Positions 1-8,968 are shown, counted from the first letter of the stretch. The stretch is DNA of 64,000 nt from Sphingobacteriales bacterium 44-61 (GCA_001898405.1 MKTW01000007.1:83000-146999); one strand, 5' to 3'. The notes: generated by a model not told the origin, from the sequence alone. Translations and numbers: made by a program.

Positions 1-48
1 CTGGCTCCGACTGGCGTAGAAATTCGGCCAATCGGCCATCAATCAACC

Positions 49-1614
49 CTACCGTGCTACATTAACTGTTCTTTTCTCGCGTATCACCGTCACTTTTATC
101 TGGCCAGGGAAGGTCATTTCAGTCTGGATTTTCTGAGCGATCTCGAAAGACAGCTTTTCTGAATCCCCGTCGGTCACTTTATCTGCTTCAACGATCACCC
201 GCAGCTCGCGGCCGGCCTGGATGGCATAGGCTTTTTCCACGCCATTATAGGTCATAGCCAGGTTTTCCAGGTCTTTGATCCGCTGGAGATACTGTTGCAT
301 GATCTCTCTCCGGGCGCCGGGTCTTGCGCCGCTGATGGCGTCGCAGGCCTGAACAATGGGAGATATCACATATTGCATTTCCATTTCATCGTGGTGGGCG
401 CCGATAGCGTTTACTACAGCGGGGTTCTCACCATATTTTTCAGCCAGTTTTGCTCCCAGCAAGGCATGGCTCAGTTCACTTTCTTCATCAGGCACTTTGC
501 CGATATCGTGGAGCAGGCCGGCGCGTTTGGCCAGTTTGGGGTTCAATCCCAGTTCTGCGGCCATAGTCGCACAAAGATTAGCTGTTTCCCGGCTGTGCAT
601 CAGCAGGTTCTGCCCATAAGAAGAGCGGAAGCGCATACGGCCTACCATTCTCACGAGCTCTTTATGTAGTCCATGGATGCCCAGTTCAATTACGGTCCTT
701 TCGCCGATCTCCATCACCTGGTCTTCGATCTGTTTACGAGTTTTTTCTACCACTTCCTCGATACGGGCAGGGTGGATACGGCCATCGGTCACAAGGCGCT
801 GAAGGCTCAGACGGGCGATCTCACGACGAAGTGGGTCGAAGCTCGATAAAAGAATCGCTTCAGGGGTATCATCTACGATCAGGTCAACGCCTGTTGCAGC
901 TTCAATAGCACGGATATTCCGTCCTTCACGGCCAATGATCTGGCCTTTTATTTCATCGCTTTCCAGGTTGAAAACGGTAATAGAGTTTTCGATGGCCTGT
1001 TCTGCTGCAGTACGTTGTATGGTTTGGATAATGATCTTGCGGGCTTCTTTATTAGCCTTTTGTTTAGCCTCATCAATGATCTCCTGCTGGAGGGCGAGGG
1101 CCTGTGTATGAGCCTCATTTTTCAGGCTTTCCACCAATTGATTTTTAGCTTCATCGGCAGAGAGGCCGGCTATTTTCTCCAGGCGGCGGATATGCTCTTC
1201 CTGGTGTTTTTCCAGTTCGGTACGTTTGATGTTCACCAGATCGATCTGGCGGTTAAGATTATCTTTAATCGCCTCGTTCTCTTTGATCTGCTTATCAAGA
1301 TTGGTTTCTTTCTGGTTAATGCTCTGCTCTTTCTGGCGGATGCGGTTCTCACTGTCGTTGATCTTGCGGTTGCGCTCATTTACTTCCTTATCATGTGCTG
1401 CTTTCAGCTGCACAAGTTTCTCCTTCGCTTCCAGCTCCTTCTCTTTCTTGATAGTCTCGCTTCTCAGTTCTGCTTCTTTCAGCAGGGCTTGTGATTGTAA
1501 TTCAGCCTCTTGTACTTTTTTCGATGTATCCTTGGCAAAAATGAACTTACCCGCTACGATGCCCACTATCAGAGCCCCCGCACCTATGAGAATGAATATA
1601 ATATTTGAGTCCAT
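49..1614 (-). CDS. rny: Ribonuclease Y
   Basis: Membrane-anchored endoribonuclease that initiates mRNA decay. The 521-residue protein has the full family architecture: one N-terminal membrane segment (about residues 5-25), a long charged coiled coil (about 30-200) rich in K/E/Q, a KH RNA-binding domain with the [13 protein letters not shown] signature (about 224-240), and an HD hydrolase domain with the metal-binding GLLHDIGK motif near residue 370. Length matches the family (about 520). The start is the ATG at 1614, directly before the membrane segment. The upstream neighbour on the same strand is zapA, but 348 bases of repeat-rich DNA separate them and a possible -7 box (TATCTTCG, 1710-1703) suggests rny has its own promoter. 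Identification is firm from motifs. Confidence 0.97.
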   Translation of the reverse strand: MDSNIIFILIGAGALIVGIVAGKFIFAKDTSKKVQEAELQSQALLKEAELRSETIKKEKELEAKEKLVQLKAAHDKEVNERNRKINDSENRIRQKEQSINQKETNLDKQIKENEAIKDNLNRQIDLVNIKRTELEKHQEEHIRRLEKIAGLSADEAKNQLVESLKNEAHTQALALQQEIIDEAKQKANKEARKIIIQTIQRTAAEQAIENSITVFNLESDEIKGQIIGREGRNIRAIEAATGVDLIVDDTPEAILLSSFDPLRREIARLSLQRLVTDGRIHPARIEEVVEKTRKQIEDQVMEIGERTVIELGIHGLHKELVRMVGRMRFRSSYGQNLLMHSRETANLCATMAAELGLNPKLAKRAGLLHDIGKVPDEESELSHALLGAKLAEKYGENPAVVNAIGAHHDEMEMQYVISPIVQACDAISGARPGARREIMQQYLQRIKDLENLAMTYNGVEKAYAIQAGRELRVIVEADKVTDGDSEKLSFEIAQKIQTEMTFPGQIKVTVIREKRTVNVAR

Positions 1615-1962
1615 GAATTTGTAGTTTAAAATAATCCGGTTTGATATGGTTTATGCTGCGGTCCATTAAGTTAGCAGCCACCTGTTTATGACAGGTAACG
1701 GGCGAAGATACAAAAGTGAACGCGAATTCGTGCGAATGCGGTTTAAAGTCGAAAGCTCTGTTTATAGGCGCGGATTACGCGAATAACTTCCCGCCAGCAG
1801 GAAGCGGATAATTGATTTGTCAGGTTTTGATTTTCAGAACGAAGGCCTGGCCCCTTTAATTGCTTTCCGGGAATTACTGAAATGAGGCGTAATTCGACGT
1901 ATGTTTTCTGCGATCAGAGACTATTCGCATAATTCGCGGCACTAACCAGAGACTTCCCGCTG
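1615..1962. other. zapA-rny intergenic region with ATTCGC-type repeats
   Basis: No ORF is supported in these 348 bases. They contain repeated variants of a short motif built from ATTCGCG and its reverse: 1721-1740, 1769-1783, 1888-1898, 1922-1939, and 1971-1987, which runs into the end of zapA. The segments at 1769-1788 and 1921-1940 are imperfect inverted copies of each other (about 16 of 20 positions), and the string ACTTCCCGC occurs at 1785-1793 and 1952-1960. Nearer rny there is a small hairpin (1681-1694) and a -7-like box on the minus strand (1710-1703). The region could be an intergenic repeat element or a structured RNA; the sequence alone does not decide. Confidence 0.5.
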
Positions 1963-2259
1963 TCAGAAATCATTCGCAATATTCGCGTCCAGAAGTTTTT
2001 CGAGGGAGGAAAGCCTTTCCGTTAACGCTTCCTGTTTCAGATCGGCCGCAGCCGCCCCGCTCTGTTCCGTAGCCAGCCATACCAGCACCATGGCGATATA
2101 GTCCTGCATGTCCTTGCCGGCAAAATGGGTCTTATATTCCAGGATCTTGTCGTTGATGGTTTTGACGGTCCGGCGCACAACTTCCTCATCCTTAGGGTCC
2201 AGTTTGATGCGGTAGTTCCGGTCGCCGATCACTACGGTTGCTGCAATTAATTGATCCAT
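1963..2259 (-). CDS. zapA: Cell division protein ZapA
   Basis: Small FtsZ-associated protein that promotes Z-ring bundling in the cytoplasm. The 98 residues show the ZapA pattern: an N-terminal beta strand region with IGDRNYRIKLDPKDEE, then a helix starting at VRRTVKTINDKI and a C-terminal coiled coil (DLKQEALTERLSSLEKLLD). Length is typical. It lies next to a small coiled-coil gene and pheT on the same strand, a neighbourhood common in Bacteroidota. The last residues (ANIANDF) are encoded by an ATTCGC-type repeat that continues into the downstream intergenic region, so the extreme C-terminus may be repeat-derived. Confidence 0.88.
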   Translation of the reverse strand: MDQLIAATVVIGDRNYRIKLDPKDEEVVRRTVKTINDKILEYKTHFAGKDMQDYIAMVLVWLATEQSGAAAADLKQEALTERLSSLEKLLDANIANDF

Positions 2260-2381
2260 GCTATTGCATTTTTAAAAAACAGTGTCTATATTAGTTTCCT
2301 TGTTTGTTTTACAGGCAAGAACCTGTTCCCGAAATTCAATCCAATTCGTCCCTAGTGATGTAAAAACCAAACTAGAATCAC

Positions 2382-2633
2382 ATGTTCGCCAAAATTAAAT
2401 CATCGACCTTTATCGATGCCCTCCAGTTCGAACTCACAGCCCTCAAAGGAAACCTTTTAAGAGGCGTTCTCAAAGATGATAGCGGTAGTGTTTGCAGCGT
2501 AATGGAAAAAAACGTTGACGCTGAAAAAGAATTTACCTGGCAAGGACTTAATGACCTGCCTTACGGTCGCTATACCTTAGAGCTTTTTCAAGGTGGGGAT
2601 GAGATGCGGCTCAATTTGGTGAAGAGAGTCTGA
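2382..2633 (+). CDS. Small conserved-looking protein of unknown function
   Basis: An 83-residue protein in the only plus-strand ORF of this cluster. No signal peptide or membrane segment is evident. The C-terminal half reads GLNDLPYGRYTLEL followed by a basic LVKRV ending. That pattern resembles the last strands of T9SS sorting domains or small immunoglobulin-like domains, but the protein is too short to be a normal T9SS cargo and has no export signal. It is transcribed away from zapA and ends 7 bases from the convergent coiled-coil gene. Coding potential is supported by how exactly it fills the gap and by its regular composition; function is unknown. Confidence 0.55.
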   Translation: MFAKIKSSTFIDALQFELTALKGNLLRGVLKDDSGSVCSVMEKNVDAEKEFTWQGLNDLPYGRYTLELFQGGDEMRLNLVKRV

Positions 2634-2639
2634 GAGTAC

Positions 2640-2939
2640 TTATTCAGATAGCATCGCTATACAACGGTCTATCTCCTTTATATAAGTAGTCAGTTTCTTC
2701 TCAAATTCCTTTTTATCCTCTTCGTTCATTTGCCCATTGCCCAGTTGAAGGATCGACACCTGCTGTTTTAATGCTTCTGCCGTTCCCTGGTACTGGGTCA
2801 CCTGCTTCTGCGCCGTTTCCAGCTCTTCCCGCAGCAACTGATTTTCCTTTTGCAGGGAAGCATGTTGCTTCAGCAGTTGCTGCAGCTTATCATAAATGCG
2901 TTTTATTTGCTCTTCACCGGAAGACATCTCAGCCATCAA
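2640..2939 (-). CDS. Small coiled-coil protein between pheT and zapA
   Basis: A 99-residue, almost entirely helical protein rich in Q, E, K and L, with heptad-like spacing from about residue 8 to 70 (for example LQQLLKQHASLQKENQLL) and a short helical tail. It has no membrane segment. It lies 47 bases downstream of pheT on the same strand and two genes upstream of zapA. Its size and composition recall ZapB, the coiled-coil partner of ZapA in enterobacteria, but this is analogy, not detected homology. Alternative starts exist at 2936 and 2927; the first ATG is used here. Confidence 0.75.
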   Translation of the reverse strand: MMAEMSSGEEQIKRIYDKLQQLLKQHASLQKENQLLREELETAQKQVTQYQGTAEALKQQVSILQLGNGQMNEEDKKEFEKKLTTYIKEIDRCIAMLSE

Positions 2940-2986
2940 CTTTTTATTTCAATAAAATCTAATCCAGGCTGTCAAAAACCAGGCCC

Positions 2987-5413
2987 TTATTTTCTGATCT
3001 CGGCCTGCAATTCTTTCTCGAGGGTGGTCATGATCTTATTCATCCAACCATCGATCTCTTTATCTGTCAGCGTTTTTTCTTCATCCAGGAAAGTGAAACT
3101 GATCGCCATGGATTTTTTGTCCTTACCCAGCTTCTCACTTTCGAATATATCAAACAGCTTCAGTTGTTGCAATTTGCCCAGCTTTATTTTCTGAACAGCT
3201 TTTTCCACTTCACTATAACTAAGCTGCCGGCCTACTACAATAGCCAGGTCGCGCTGCACGGAAGGGAATTTGGGAATAGCCTGGAAACCCGGTTTATAAG
3301 CGGCTGCTGAACGGGAAAGCAATTCCCAGTTGAGGTCGGCAAAGAAAACCGGTTGCCTGATATCAAACCGGGCCAGTGATTTTTTATGTACTGCACCCAC
3401 TTGCACAATCACCTGTCCATTGACGCTCGCCTGCAGCCCGCTTTCAAATTTCGGATGCTCCAACGGCTGCCAGCTGGCATCTTTCACACCCAGCAATTGC
3501 AGCAGGTTGCCCACCACTCCTTTCAATACATAAAAATCGGCAGGCGTTGCTTTACTGCGCCAGCCATCTTCAAGATTCTTGCCGGTGATATATAAACAAA
3601 GATGTTCCGGTTCGGTGTATTTGCCACTGCCGGTAGTATGATATGTTTTCCCGTATTCAAAGAAACGCAGATCATAGTTGCGGCGGTTCAGGTTATGCGC
3701 AATAGCTTCCAATCCTGTTTCCAGCATAAACGGACGGAGGATATTCAATTCAGCACTGAGATTGTTCAGCATTTTCACCGATCCTTCCAACTCTGCCTCA
3801 CTGAAATAAGCTGAATTGGTAATGGAATTGGTCATGATCTCATAAAACCCAAGACCGGTGAGATAATTAGCCAGCTTTTCACGGTACACTTCCGTAGCAT
3901 AATTCTCTTCGGTAGATGGCGTAATAGTGATGGCGTCAGGGATCGTTACATTATCGAGACCATCTATGCGCAACACTTCTTCCACCAGGTCGGCCGGCAG
4001 GCTGATATCCGGTTTATGATAAGGCACTGCCACACGCAATTCATCAATCCCTTCCTTTACGATCTCAAAACCCAGGCTGATCAGGATATTTTTTACCGCG
4101 TCAGGGTGATAATTTTTCCCGCTCAGCTTTTTCAGGTAATGATATTTAATGGCCACCTGTGCCTTTTCATTTTTCTCCGGGTAAATATCCACGATCTCAG
4201 AAGCGATCTCTCCGCCGCATATTTCTTTGATAAGATTGGCGGCTCTCCTCAACACATTTACTGTTGCAGAAATATCCGTTCCTTTTTCAAAACGGGTTGC
4301 TGCATCCGTACGCAATCCATGCCGGAAAGACGTTTTACGGATCGTAACCGGATCGAAGCAGGCGCTTTCCAAAAAGATATTTTTTGTTTCATCCGTAACA
4401 CCACTGTGCAAGCCGCCAAAAACACCGGCGATACACATTCCTTCTTTCGCATCGCAGATCATCAGGTCTTCGCTGCTCAGTTTCCTTTCTTTTTCATCAA
4501 GAGTGATAAAACGGGTACCCTCTTCCAGGTTTTTAACGATCACCATACGTCCGGCGATCTTATCTGCATCAAAAGCATGCAGGGGCTGGCCGGTTTCATG
4601 CTGAATGAAATTGGTGATATCCACCAGGTTGTTGATAGGCCGCAGGCCGATCGCTTTCAGTCTTTGCTGCAGCCATTGCGGTGATGGTGCAATACGCACA
4701 TTGGCAATGCTGACGCCTGAATAGCGGGGGCATGCTTTTTCATTTTCCACTTTTACCTGGATAGGAAGAGAGGTGTTATCTGTTTTGAAACCATTGCCAT
4801 TAGGCAGTTTTGGTTTCAGGTCTTTTTTATCATGATGGGAAAGATAAGCACATACATCCCTCGCTACGCCCCAATGGCTCATAGCGTCCATACGGTTAGG
4901 TGTAAGGCCTATTTCATAAATATAATCGTCATAAGGTTTGAAATAATCTGCTGCCGGTGTGCCGGGTTTCAGATCGGCCGGCAATACCATAATGCCTGCA
5001 TGTGAAGTACCCAACCCGATCTCATCCTCTGCACAGATCATACCATGGCTTTCCACACTGCGGATCTTTGCGATCTTCATGGTGAGGGGTTCGCCGGTAG
5101 TAGGATAAATAGTAGTGCCAACCGGCGCCACTACCACCTTCTGGCCGGTAGCTACATTGGGTGCCCCGCAAACGATCTGTAAGGGTTCGGCTGCACCTGT
5201 ATTTACGCGGGTCAGGGTAAGTTTATCAGCATTGGGATGCTTTTCTGTATGAATCACTTCTCCAATGACCAATCCTTTCAGGCCACCTTTTGCTTCTTCA
5301 TATTTTTCCAGGCTTTCCACTTCCAGTCCAATGGAGGTTAGGATACGGCTTAGTCTTTCAGGCTCAACTGCTACAGGCAGGTATTCACTCAGCCATTTGT
5401 AAGAGATCGTCAT
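2987..5413 (-). CDS. pheT: Phenylalanine--tRNA ligase beta subunit
   Basis: Beta subunit of the heterotetrameric enzyme that charges tRNA-Phe. The 808 residues follow the long bacterial PheT plan: an N-terminal helical part, an EMAP-type tRNA-binding OB fold (about 40-155, with HPNADKL and QIVCGAPN), the B3/B4 domain (about 210-390, containing GVFGG), the B5 domain (about 400-480), the catalytic-like core, and a C-terminal ferredoxin-fold anticodon-binding domain that begins at FPSVQRDLAIVV. pheS is not in this window. A perfect -7 box (TATCTTTG, 5450-5443, minus strand) lies 29 bases upstream of the ATG, so this gene probably starts the transcript that includes the small coiled-coil gene. 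Confidence 0.97.
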   Translation of the reverse strand: MTISYKWLSEYLPVAVEPERLSRILTSIGLEVESLEKYEEAKGGLKGLVIGEVIHTEKHPNADKLTLTRVNTGAAEPLQIVCGAPNVATGQKVVVAPVGTTIYPTTGEPLTMKIAKIRSVESHGMICAEDEIGLGTSHAGIMVLPADLKPGTPAADYFKPYDDYIYEIGLTPNRMDAMSHWGVARDVCAYLSHHDKKDLKPKLPNGNGFKTDNTSLPIQVKVENEKACPRYSGVSIANVRIAPSPQWLQQRLKAIGLRPINNLVDITNFIQHETGQPLHAFDADKIAGRMVIVKNLEEGTRFITLDEKERKLSSEDLMICDAKEGMCIAGVFGGLHSGVTDETKNIFLESACFDPVTIRKTSFRHGLRTDAATRFEKGTDISATVNVLRRAANLIKEICGGEIASEIVDIYPEKNEKAQVAIKYHYLKKLSGKNYHPDAVKNILISLGFEIVKEGIDELRVAVPYHKPDISLPADLVEEVLRIDGLDNVTIPDAITITPSTEENYATEVYREKLANYLTGLGFYEIMTNSITNSAYFSEAELEGSVKMLNNLSAELNILRPFMLETGLEAIAHNLNRRNYDLRFFEYGKTYHTTGSGKYTEPEHLCLYITGKNLEDGWRSKATPADFYVLKGVVGNLLQLLGVKDASWQPLEHPKFESGLQASVNGQVIVQVGAVHKKSLARFDIRQPVFFADLNWELLSRSAAAYKPGFQAIPKFPSVQRDLAIVVGRQLSYSEVEKAVQKIKLGKLQQLKLFDIFESEKLGKDKKSMAISFTFLDEEKTLTDKEIDGWMNKIMTTLEKELQAEIRK

Positions 5414-5442
5414 GTATAGTCAGAGTTCTTTTAAATTACGGC

Positions 5443-5450
5443 CAAAGATA
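5443..5450 (-). promoter_or_regulatory. Bacteroidota-type -7 box for pheT
   Basis: On the minus strand this reads TATCTTTG, a full match to the TAnnTTTG consensus, 29 bases before the pheT start codon. No TTG is seen at the preferred 19-21 base spacing, so only the -7 element is supported. Confidence 0.45.
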
Positions 5451-5515
5451 AGCAAAGCGGGAAAGAGATAGTGCCAGGCGTCAAAACAAGTAAGGATTGA
5501 GCTCCCTCAAGCTGG

Positions 5516-5643
5516 TTTTCCCACGAAGACAACCAAGGCCACAAAGAAATATTTTGTCTTCCCTCACTACTATGTTTATAACGTAGTAGCAGGAGCCATT
5601 CAGGCCCTAATTCTTTGTGGCCTTGGTTGTCTTCGTGGGAAAA
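5516..5643. repeat. Intergenic inverted-repeat element, copy A
   Basis: Two perfect 33-base arms, 5516-5548 and 5611-5643, are exact reverse complements separated by a 62-base unrelated spacer. The arm begins TTTTCCCACGAAGACAACC and ends GGCCACAAAGAA. It lies between the divergent pheT and 5745 genes, in a 331-base gene-free stretch. The same arm consensus recurs at 36923-37004 and 52351-52475. Transcribed in either direction it would form a long stem. No ORF lies inside, so it is a non-autonomous repeat rather than an insertion sequence. Confidence 0.9.
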
Positions 5644-5698
5644 TATTCAACCCAGGTCAGTAATTCAAAACGCATAAAAGAACAAGCGGATTTGAGTC

Positions 5699-5730
5699 TT
5701 GACTTTCCTCTGAGGGAATCAGTAATTTGC
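5699..5730 (+). promoter_or_regulatory. Possible promoter for the 5745 gene
   Basis: TTG at 5699-5701 is followed by a -7-like TAATTTGC at 5723-5730 (spacer 21). The second element lacks one consensus spacer base. Its end is 14 bases before the ATG, implying a very short leader. Confidence 0.35.
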
Positions 5731-5744
5731 ATAAAACTAACCCC

Positions 5745-6161
5745 ATGGCAAAATCTGCAAAAAGCATCGCCAAAACCATTGATGCTGATTTTGAAGAGAA
5801 AACAACGCTCGACACCGTTTACCTCATCGATGGCAGTAACCGGGAAGTTACATTGGAGATCATCATCGGGGCGCCGGGACAAACAGCCGTTACCGACATC
5901 ATTTTGCAGGACAATAATATTGTAAAAGGAAAGAAAGGGTCCATCAAAGAATTCCCACTCGGTACCAATAAAGCCCTGAACGGAAAAAAAATATTTATTA
6001 CAACGGTAGTGACCGACACTGCCAGGGATACCAACAATACAGAAGAGATCATCCGGTTGCGCGGAGGATTAATGTTCATTGAGTACAAGTTGTTCAAGAT
6101 CGTAAAGGAAGAAGGTGACAGCGCTATTTTTACTTCAGTAATTGAATTCTTCAAAATTTAA
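5745..6161 (+). CDS. Orphan protein, first gene of a two-gene unit
   Basis: 138 residues, not recognised. It has no signal peptide and is predicted cytoplasmic. After a basic N-terminus (MAKSAKSIAKTI) the sequence alternates polar and hydrophobic residues throughout (VTLEIIIG, KIFITTVVTD, LMFIEYKLFKIV), which suggests an all-beta fold. The ATG at 5745 is preferred to an in-frame TTG at 5727, which falls inside the probable -7 box. The next gene starts 9 bases downstream on the same strand, so the two are very likely co-transcribed. The pairing with an exported, probably outer-membrane protein suggests a shared role, but neither partner could be assigned to a family. Confidence 0.7.
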   Translation: MAKSAKSIAKTIDADFEEKTTLDTVYLIDGSNREVTLEIIIGAPGQTAVTDIILQDNNIVKGKKGSIKEFPLGTNKALNGKKIFITTVVTDTARDTNNTEEIIRLRGGLMFIEYKLFKIVKEEGDSAIFTSVIEFFKI

Positions 6162-6170
6162 TCCAACCCA

Positions 6171-7388
6171 ATGAAGTCTATCTGCTTTTTGATTGCAGCA
6201 GTGATTATATCGTTCCCTGCATTTTCACAGGAAGACGACACCACCAAAATAAAACTTGACCTGCTCCGGGCGCCCAGTTCTCCTGCAGCCAACCTCCTGG
6301 ACTTTGCTGTAAGCGATATTGAAAAACCCAGTGATGTCTCCGCATTCATGGCTTCATTGCAAAGCGCCACGAACAGTAATTCACTTTTGCCTTCTCATTA
6401 TGCGGTTGACCTGGCCCCTTTCTGGCTGTTCAGGGGAAAAGGGTTGACAACAGATAAAATGGATTCCAGGAAATTCAGCGATGTATTCAGGCAAACATTT
6501 GTGTTTTCCACTGCTGTACGCGGCTCAGACTCCTCATCAAAAGAATATGATCCCGCTAACTTTTACAGCTCTTTTGGAATAAAGTTTTCGATCAAACGCG
6601 GATCATTCAGCAAGCGGACCAGTGAAACACTCGATACCATCACCTTGCTTGCCGGCCAGATTGCAAGCGATGTGAACGCAACACTGAAAGCAACGCTTGA
6701 TTCCAGCAGCGAATACCAGGCGCTTGCAGAAGCCCGGCGAAACAAGCTGATAGCAAACGGAGGAAATATAGACGACCCGGAAGTGGTTGCTATCAGTAAG
6801 AAGATGACGAACCTGCAGGAGTCTTTCAGAACAAAGATCATAGGAGAGAAAGAGCTATTGAGAAGCAGGTTGGCTTTGCTAAAACAAAAAGCGCAAAGCT
6901 TCAAAATAGAACGTTTCGGGTTCTTTATTGATTTTGCAGGAGGTGTCACCCTTGAATTTGTGGATAAACTATTCAGCCGTTCGAATGTCCACAATGGCGG
7001 GGCCTGGCTTACTTTCGGCGGCAACTATGAGTCCGGTTTTTCCATATTGGGCCTGGCAAGATACCTGTACAATCCAGATAAGATATTTGCCGATAATGCA
7101 GGAGTTATCAAAACCTCCAATATCTCAACACTCGATGCCGGTGCACGTATCATCTATAACAGCCCGATGAGCCGTTTTGCATTGAGTGGTGAAGGGATAT
7201 ACCGGAGTGTGCTCAATAAGCAAACCATCGATCCTTCCTGGAGACTTGTCGTGAATGCCGAATATGACCTGGGAAATAACCAGCGGCTCACTTTTTCTTT
7301 TGGACGGCATTTCAGCGGAACGATCACCAAAGGTGGAAATGTGATCGCCGCATTGAATTTCCTGAAAGGCTTTGGCAACAGGAGATAG
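6171..7388 (+). CDS. Exported orphan protein, probable outer-membrane beta-barrel
   Basis: 405 residues with a clear signal peptide (about 1-19, ending in PAFSQ). Residues about 50-200 are Ser/Thr rich and partly helical; about 195-250 is a strongly helical, charged stretch ([13 protein letters not shown] and onward). The C-terminal 150 residues look like amphipathic beta strands with glycines and aromatic turns ([21 protein letters not shown]) and end with [11 protein letters not shown] and similar strands, consistent with an outer-membrane barrel. No Walker, protease or glycosidase motif is visible. It follows the 5745 gene by 9 bases and ends 10 bases from the convergent SGNH hydrolase gene. 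Function is unknown. Confidence 0.7.
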   Translation: MKSICFLIAAVIISFPAFSQEDDTTKIKLDLLRAPSSPAANLLDFAVSDIEKPSDVSAFMASLQSATNSNSLLPSHYAVDLAPFWLFRGKGLTTDKMDSRKFSDVFRQTFVFSTAVRGSDSSSKEYDPANFYSSFGIKFSIKRGSFSKRTSETLDTITLLAGQIASDVNATLKATLDSSSEYQALAEARRNKLIANGGNIDDPEVVAISKKMTNLQESFRTKIIGEKELLRSRLALLKQKAQSFKIERFGFFIDFAGGVTLEFVDKLFSRSNVHNGGAWLTFGGNYESGFSILGLARYLYNPDKIFADNAGVIKTSNISTLDAGARIIYNSPMSRFALSGEGIYRSVLNKQTIDPSWRLVVNAEYDLGNNQRLTFSFGRHFSGTITKGGNVIAALNFLKGFGNRR

Positions 7389-7398
7389 CTTCCGGTTA

Positions 7399-8061
7399 TT
7401 ATTTCAACAGGTACGGCTCAATCAAAGGTTTCCAGATCGCATACCCTTTAGCATTCATATGCAGGTTGTCTGATTTGAAAATATCGGTCATAATGCTACC
7501 GTCTTTATTGAGCATGTGATGGAACACATCAATAAAAGCAGTCTTCTTTTTTTTGCGGATAAACTTTTTGATCAGGTTATTGCCTTCCTCCATTGTTTTC
7601 AGGTATTTTTCCCGGGAGGGGCTTGGTTTCATGGAAATATAGACGATAGGGATTTTAGGATAATGACTTCTGATAAGGCTGTGCAATTCCTTAAAACGGC
7701 TCAGGATAGTTTGCGCAGTCACTTTGGGATCACCAAGATCGTTTTCGCCACAATAGATCACGATCTGTTTGGGATTGTAGCGGAAGATAACATCATCAGC
7801 ATACATGATCAGGTGGGGAAGTGAAGAACCTCCAAACCCACGATTAAGGATAGGATAGCCGGGAAAATAATCTTTCACATCTTTCCATAAGGTAAAAGAA
7901 GAGCTGCCTATAAAAAGAATGGGCTGTTCAGGAGGGGCATTCAGCGAGTCCAGCTTTTTGAAATACCGGATCTCATTGATAAAAGGCTGATCGTTGTTTT
8001 GTGAAAAGGAAAGAAAACTGTTGATCAAAAGCAGGGCTGCTATCAGGAAACGTAATTTCAT
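7399..8061 (-). CDS. Exported SGNH/GDSL-family hydrolase
   Basis: A 220-residue predicted esterase or acylhydrolase with a signal peptide (about 1-21, ending FLSFSQ). SGNH blocks are visible: block I FIGSSSF with probable nucleophile Ser54, block II around GFGGSS (Gly), block III GENDLG (Asn), and block [12 protein letters not shown] with Asp198 and His201. This composition fits the periplasmic or surface deacetylase-like members found near polysaccharide utilization loci. It lies 31 bases downstream of the AraC regulator on the same strand and may be co-transcribed with it. Substrate unknown; deacetylation of acetylated mannan is possible given the adjacent locus, but that is inference. Confidence 0.88.
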   Translation of the reverse strand: MKLRFLIAALLLINSFLSFSQNNDQPFINEIRYFKKLDSLNAPPEQPILFIGSSSFTLWKDVKDYFPGYPILNRGFGGSSLPHLIMYADDVIFRYNPKQIVIYCGENDLGDPKVTAQTILSRFKELHSLIRSHYPKIPIVYISMKPSPSREKYLKTMEEGNNLIKKFIRKKKKTAFIDVFHHMLNKDGSIMTDIFKSDNLHMNAKGYAIWKPLIEPYLLK

Positions 8062-8092
8062 TAGTATATTGTTTCAATGATTAAAATGGATG

Positions 8093-8968
8093 TCAGATAA
8101 ATACGCGGCTGTCGTAAGTATAGTTTTCACGAAACTCTTTGGGTGTACAGCCTTTTTTCTTTTTAAAAATACGGTTGAAGTTAGAAATATTATTGAAGCC
8201 GCAATTATATGCTACTTCTGATACGGATTGCGTGGTATCGATCAGCATGCGGGAAGCATGCCCAAGCCGGATTTCTATAAGGCTGTCGATAAAGCTGATG
8301 CCGGTATGTGTTTTGAAAAAACGGCTGAAAGATACTTCGGTCATATTGGTAAGCCGGGCTGCATCGGCCAGCAACACTGTTTTATCAAAATTGAGATTGA
8401 TATATTCCATCACTTTCTCTATACGACGGCTGTTGTAAGAAGGTTGCAGGTTGCTGAAAGAAGCGTCCGAAAGTATGCGCATATTGCGGGAGATGGAGAG
8501 GTCGTGGAAAATGGACATCAGTTCCAGTACTGAATCAAACCCCTGTTTGGATTTGAGCTGCTTTAACCGCGGGGCCAACTGCTCTGCTGTGGCTTCGGAA
8601 AACAAAATACCCCTTTTGGCCTTTTCAAACATTTCCCGCATAAAATGAAGCTGGTTGCGGCGAAGGAATTTTTCATCAAAAAGGTCCTTGTGAAACTGGA
8701 TGGTGACTTCGTGGATCTGTTTGTTCTTGTATTTATGGGTTTGCCATACATGGGGCAGGTTAGGACCGATCAGCACCAGCTCCAGGTTGCCGATCTCTTC
8801 AATATGATCGCCGACCATCCGCCGGGCACCTGCCGCCCCTTCAATAAAATTGAGCTCAAACTCCTCATGGTAATGAAGCGGGAAATCAAACTCTGATTTT
8901 GTCCGCGAAAAGAGCGTAAAGCAATCGCTGCTGGTCAGTGGGGTGATTTCCTTAAGGATGTTTTGCAT
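8093..8968 (-). CDS. AraC-family transcriptional regulator
   Basis: 291 residues. The N-terminal about 150 residues look like a cupin-type sensor (FPLHYHEEFELNFIEG; LVLIGPNLPHVW). The C-terminus has the two helix-turn-helix motifs of AraC/XylS proteins (about 190-285: ARLTNMTEVSFSRFFKTHTG and SEVAYNCGFNNISNFNRIFK). It is divergent from the SusC gene, with a 225-base gap that contains a probable susC promoter and a 12-base palindrome. It is the likely local regulator of the mannan locus, in place of the SusR or hybrid two-component regulators seen in many Bacteroidota loci. Confidence 0.93.
   Translation of the reverse strand: MQNILKEITPLTSSDCFTLFSRTKSEFDFPLHYHEEFELNFIEGAAGARRMVGDHIEEIGNLELVLIGPNLPHVWQTHKYKNKQIHEVTIQFHKDLFDEKFLRRNQLHFMREMFEKAKRGILFSEATAEQLAPRLKQLKSKQGFDSVLELMSIFHDLSISRNMRILSDASFSNLQPSYNSRRIEKVMEYINLNFDKTVLLADAARLTNMTEVSFSRFFKTHTGISFIDSLIEIRLGHASRMLIDTTQSVSEVAYNCGFNNISNFNRIFKKKKGCTPKEFRENYTYDSRVFI

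Noticed and set aside
1710-1962. 6S RNA gene between zapA and rny
   Set aside because: The position is suggestive by analogy with other phyla, but the ATTCGC repeats explain the inverted pairing and no conserved 6S core could be recognised by eye. Left as a test, not a call.
4016-4684. 222-residue plus-strand ORF inside pheT
   Set aside because: Antisense to a conserved synthetase; no recognisable domain.
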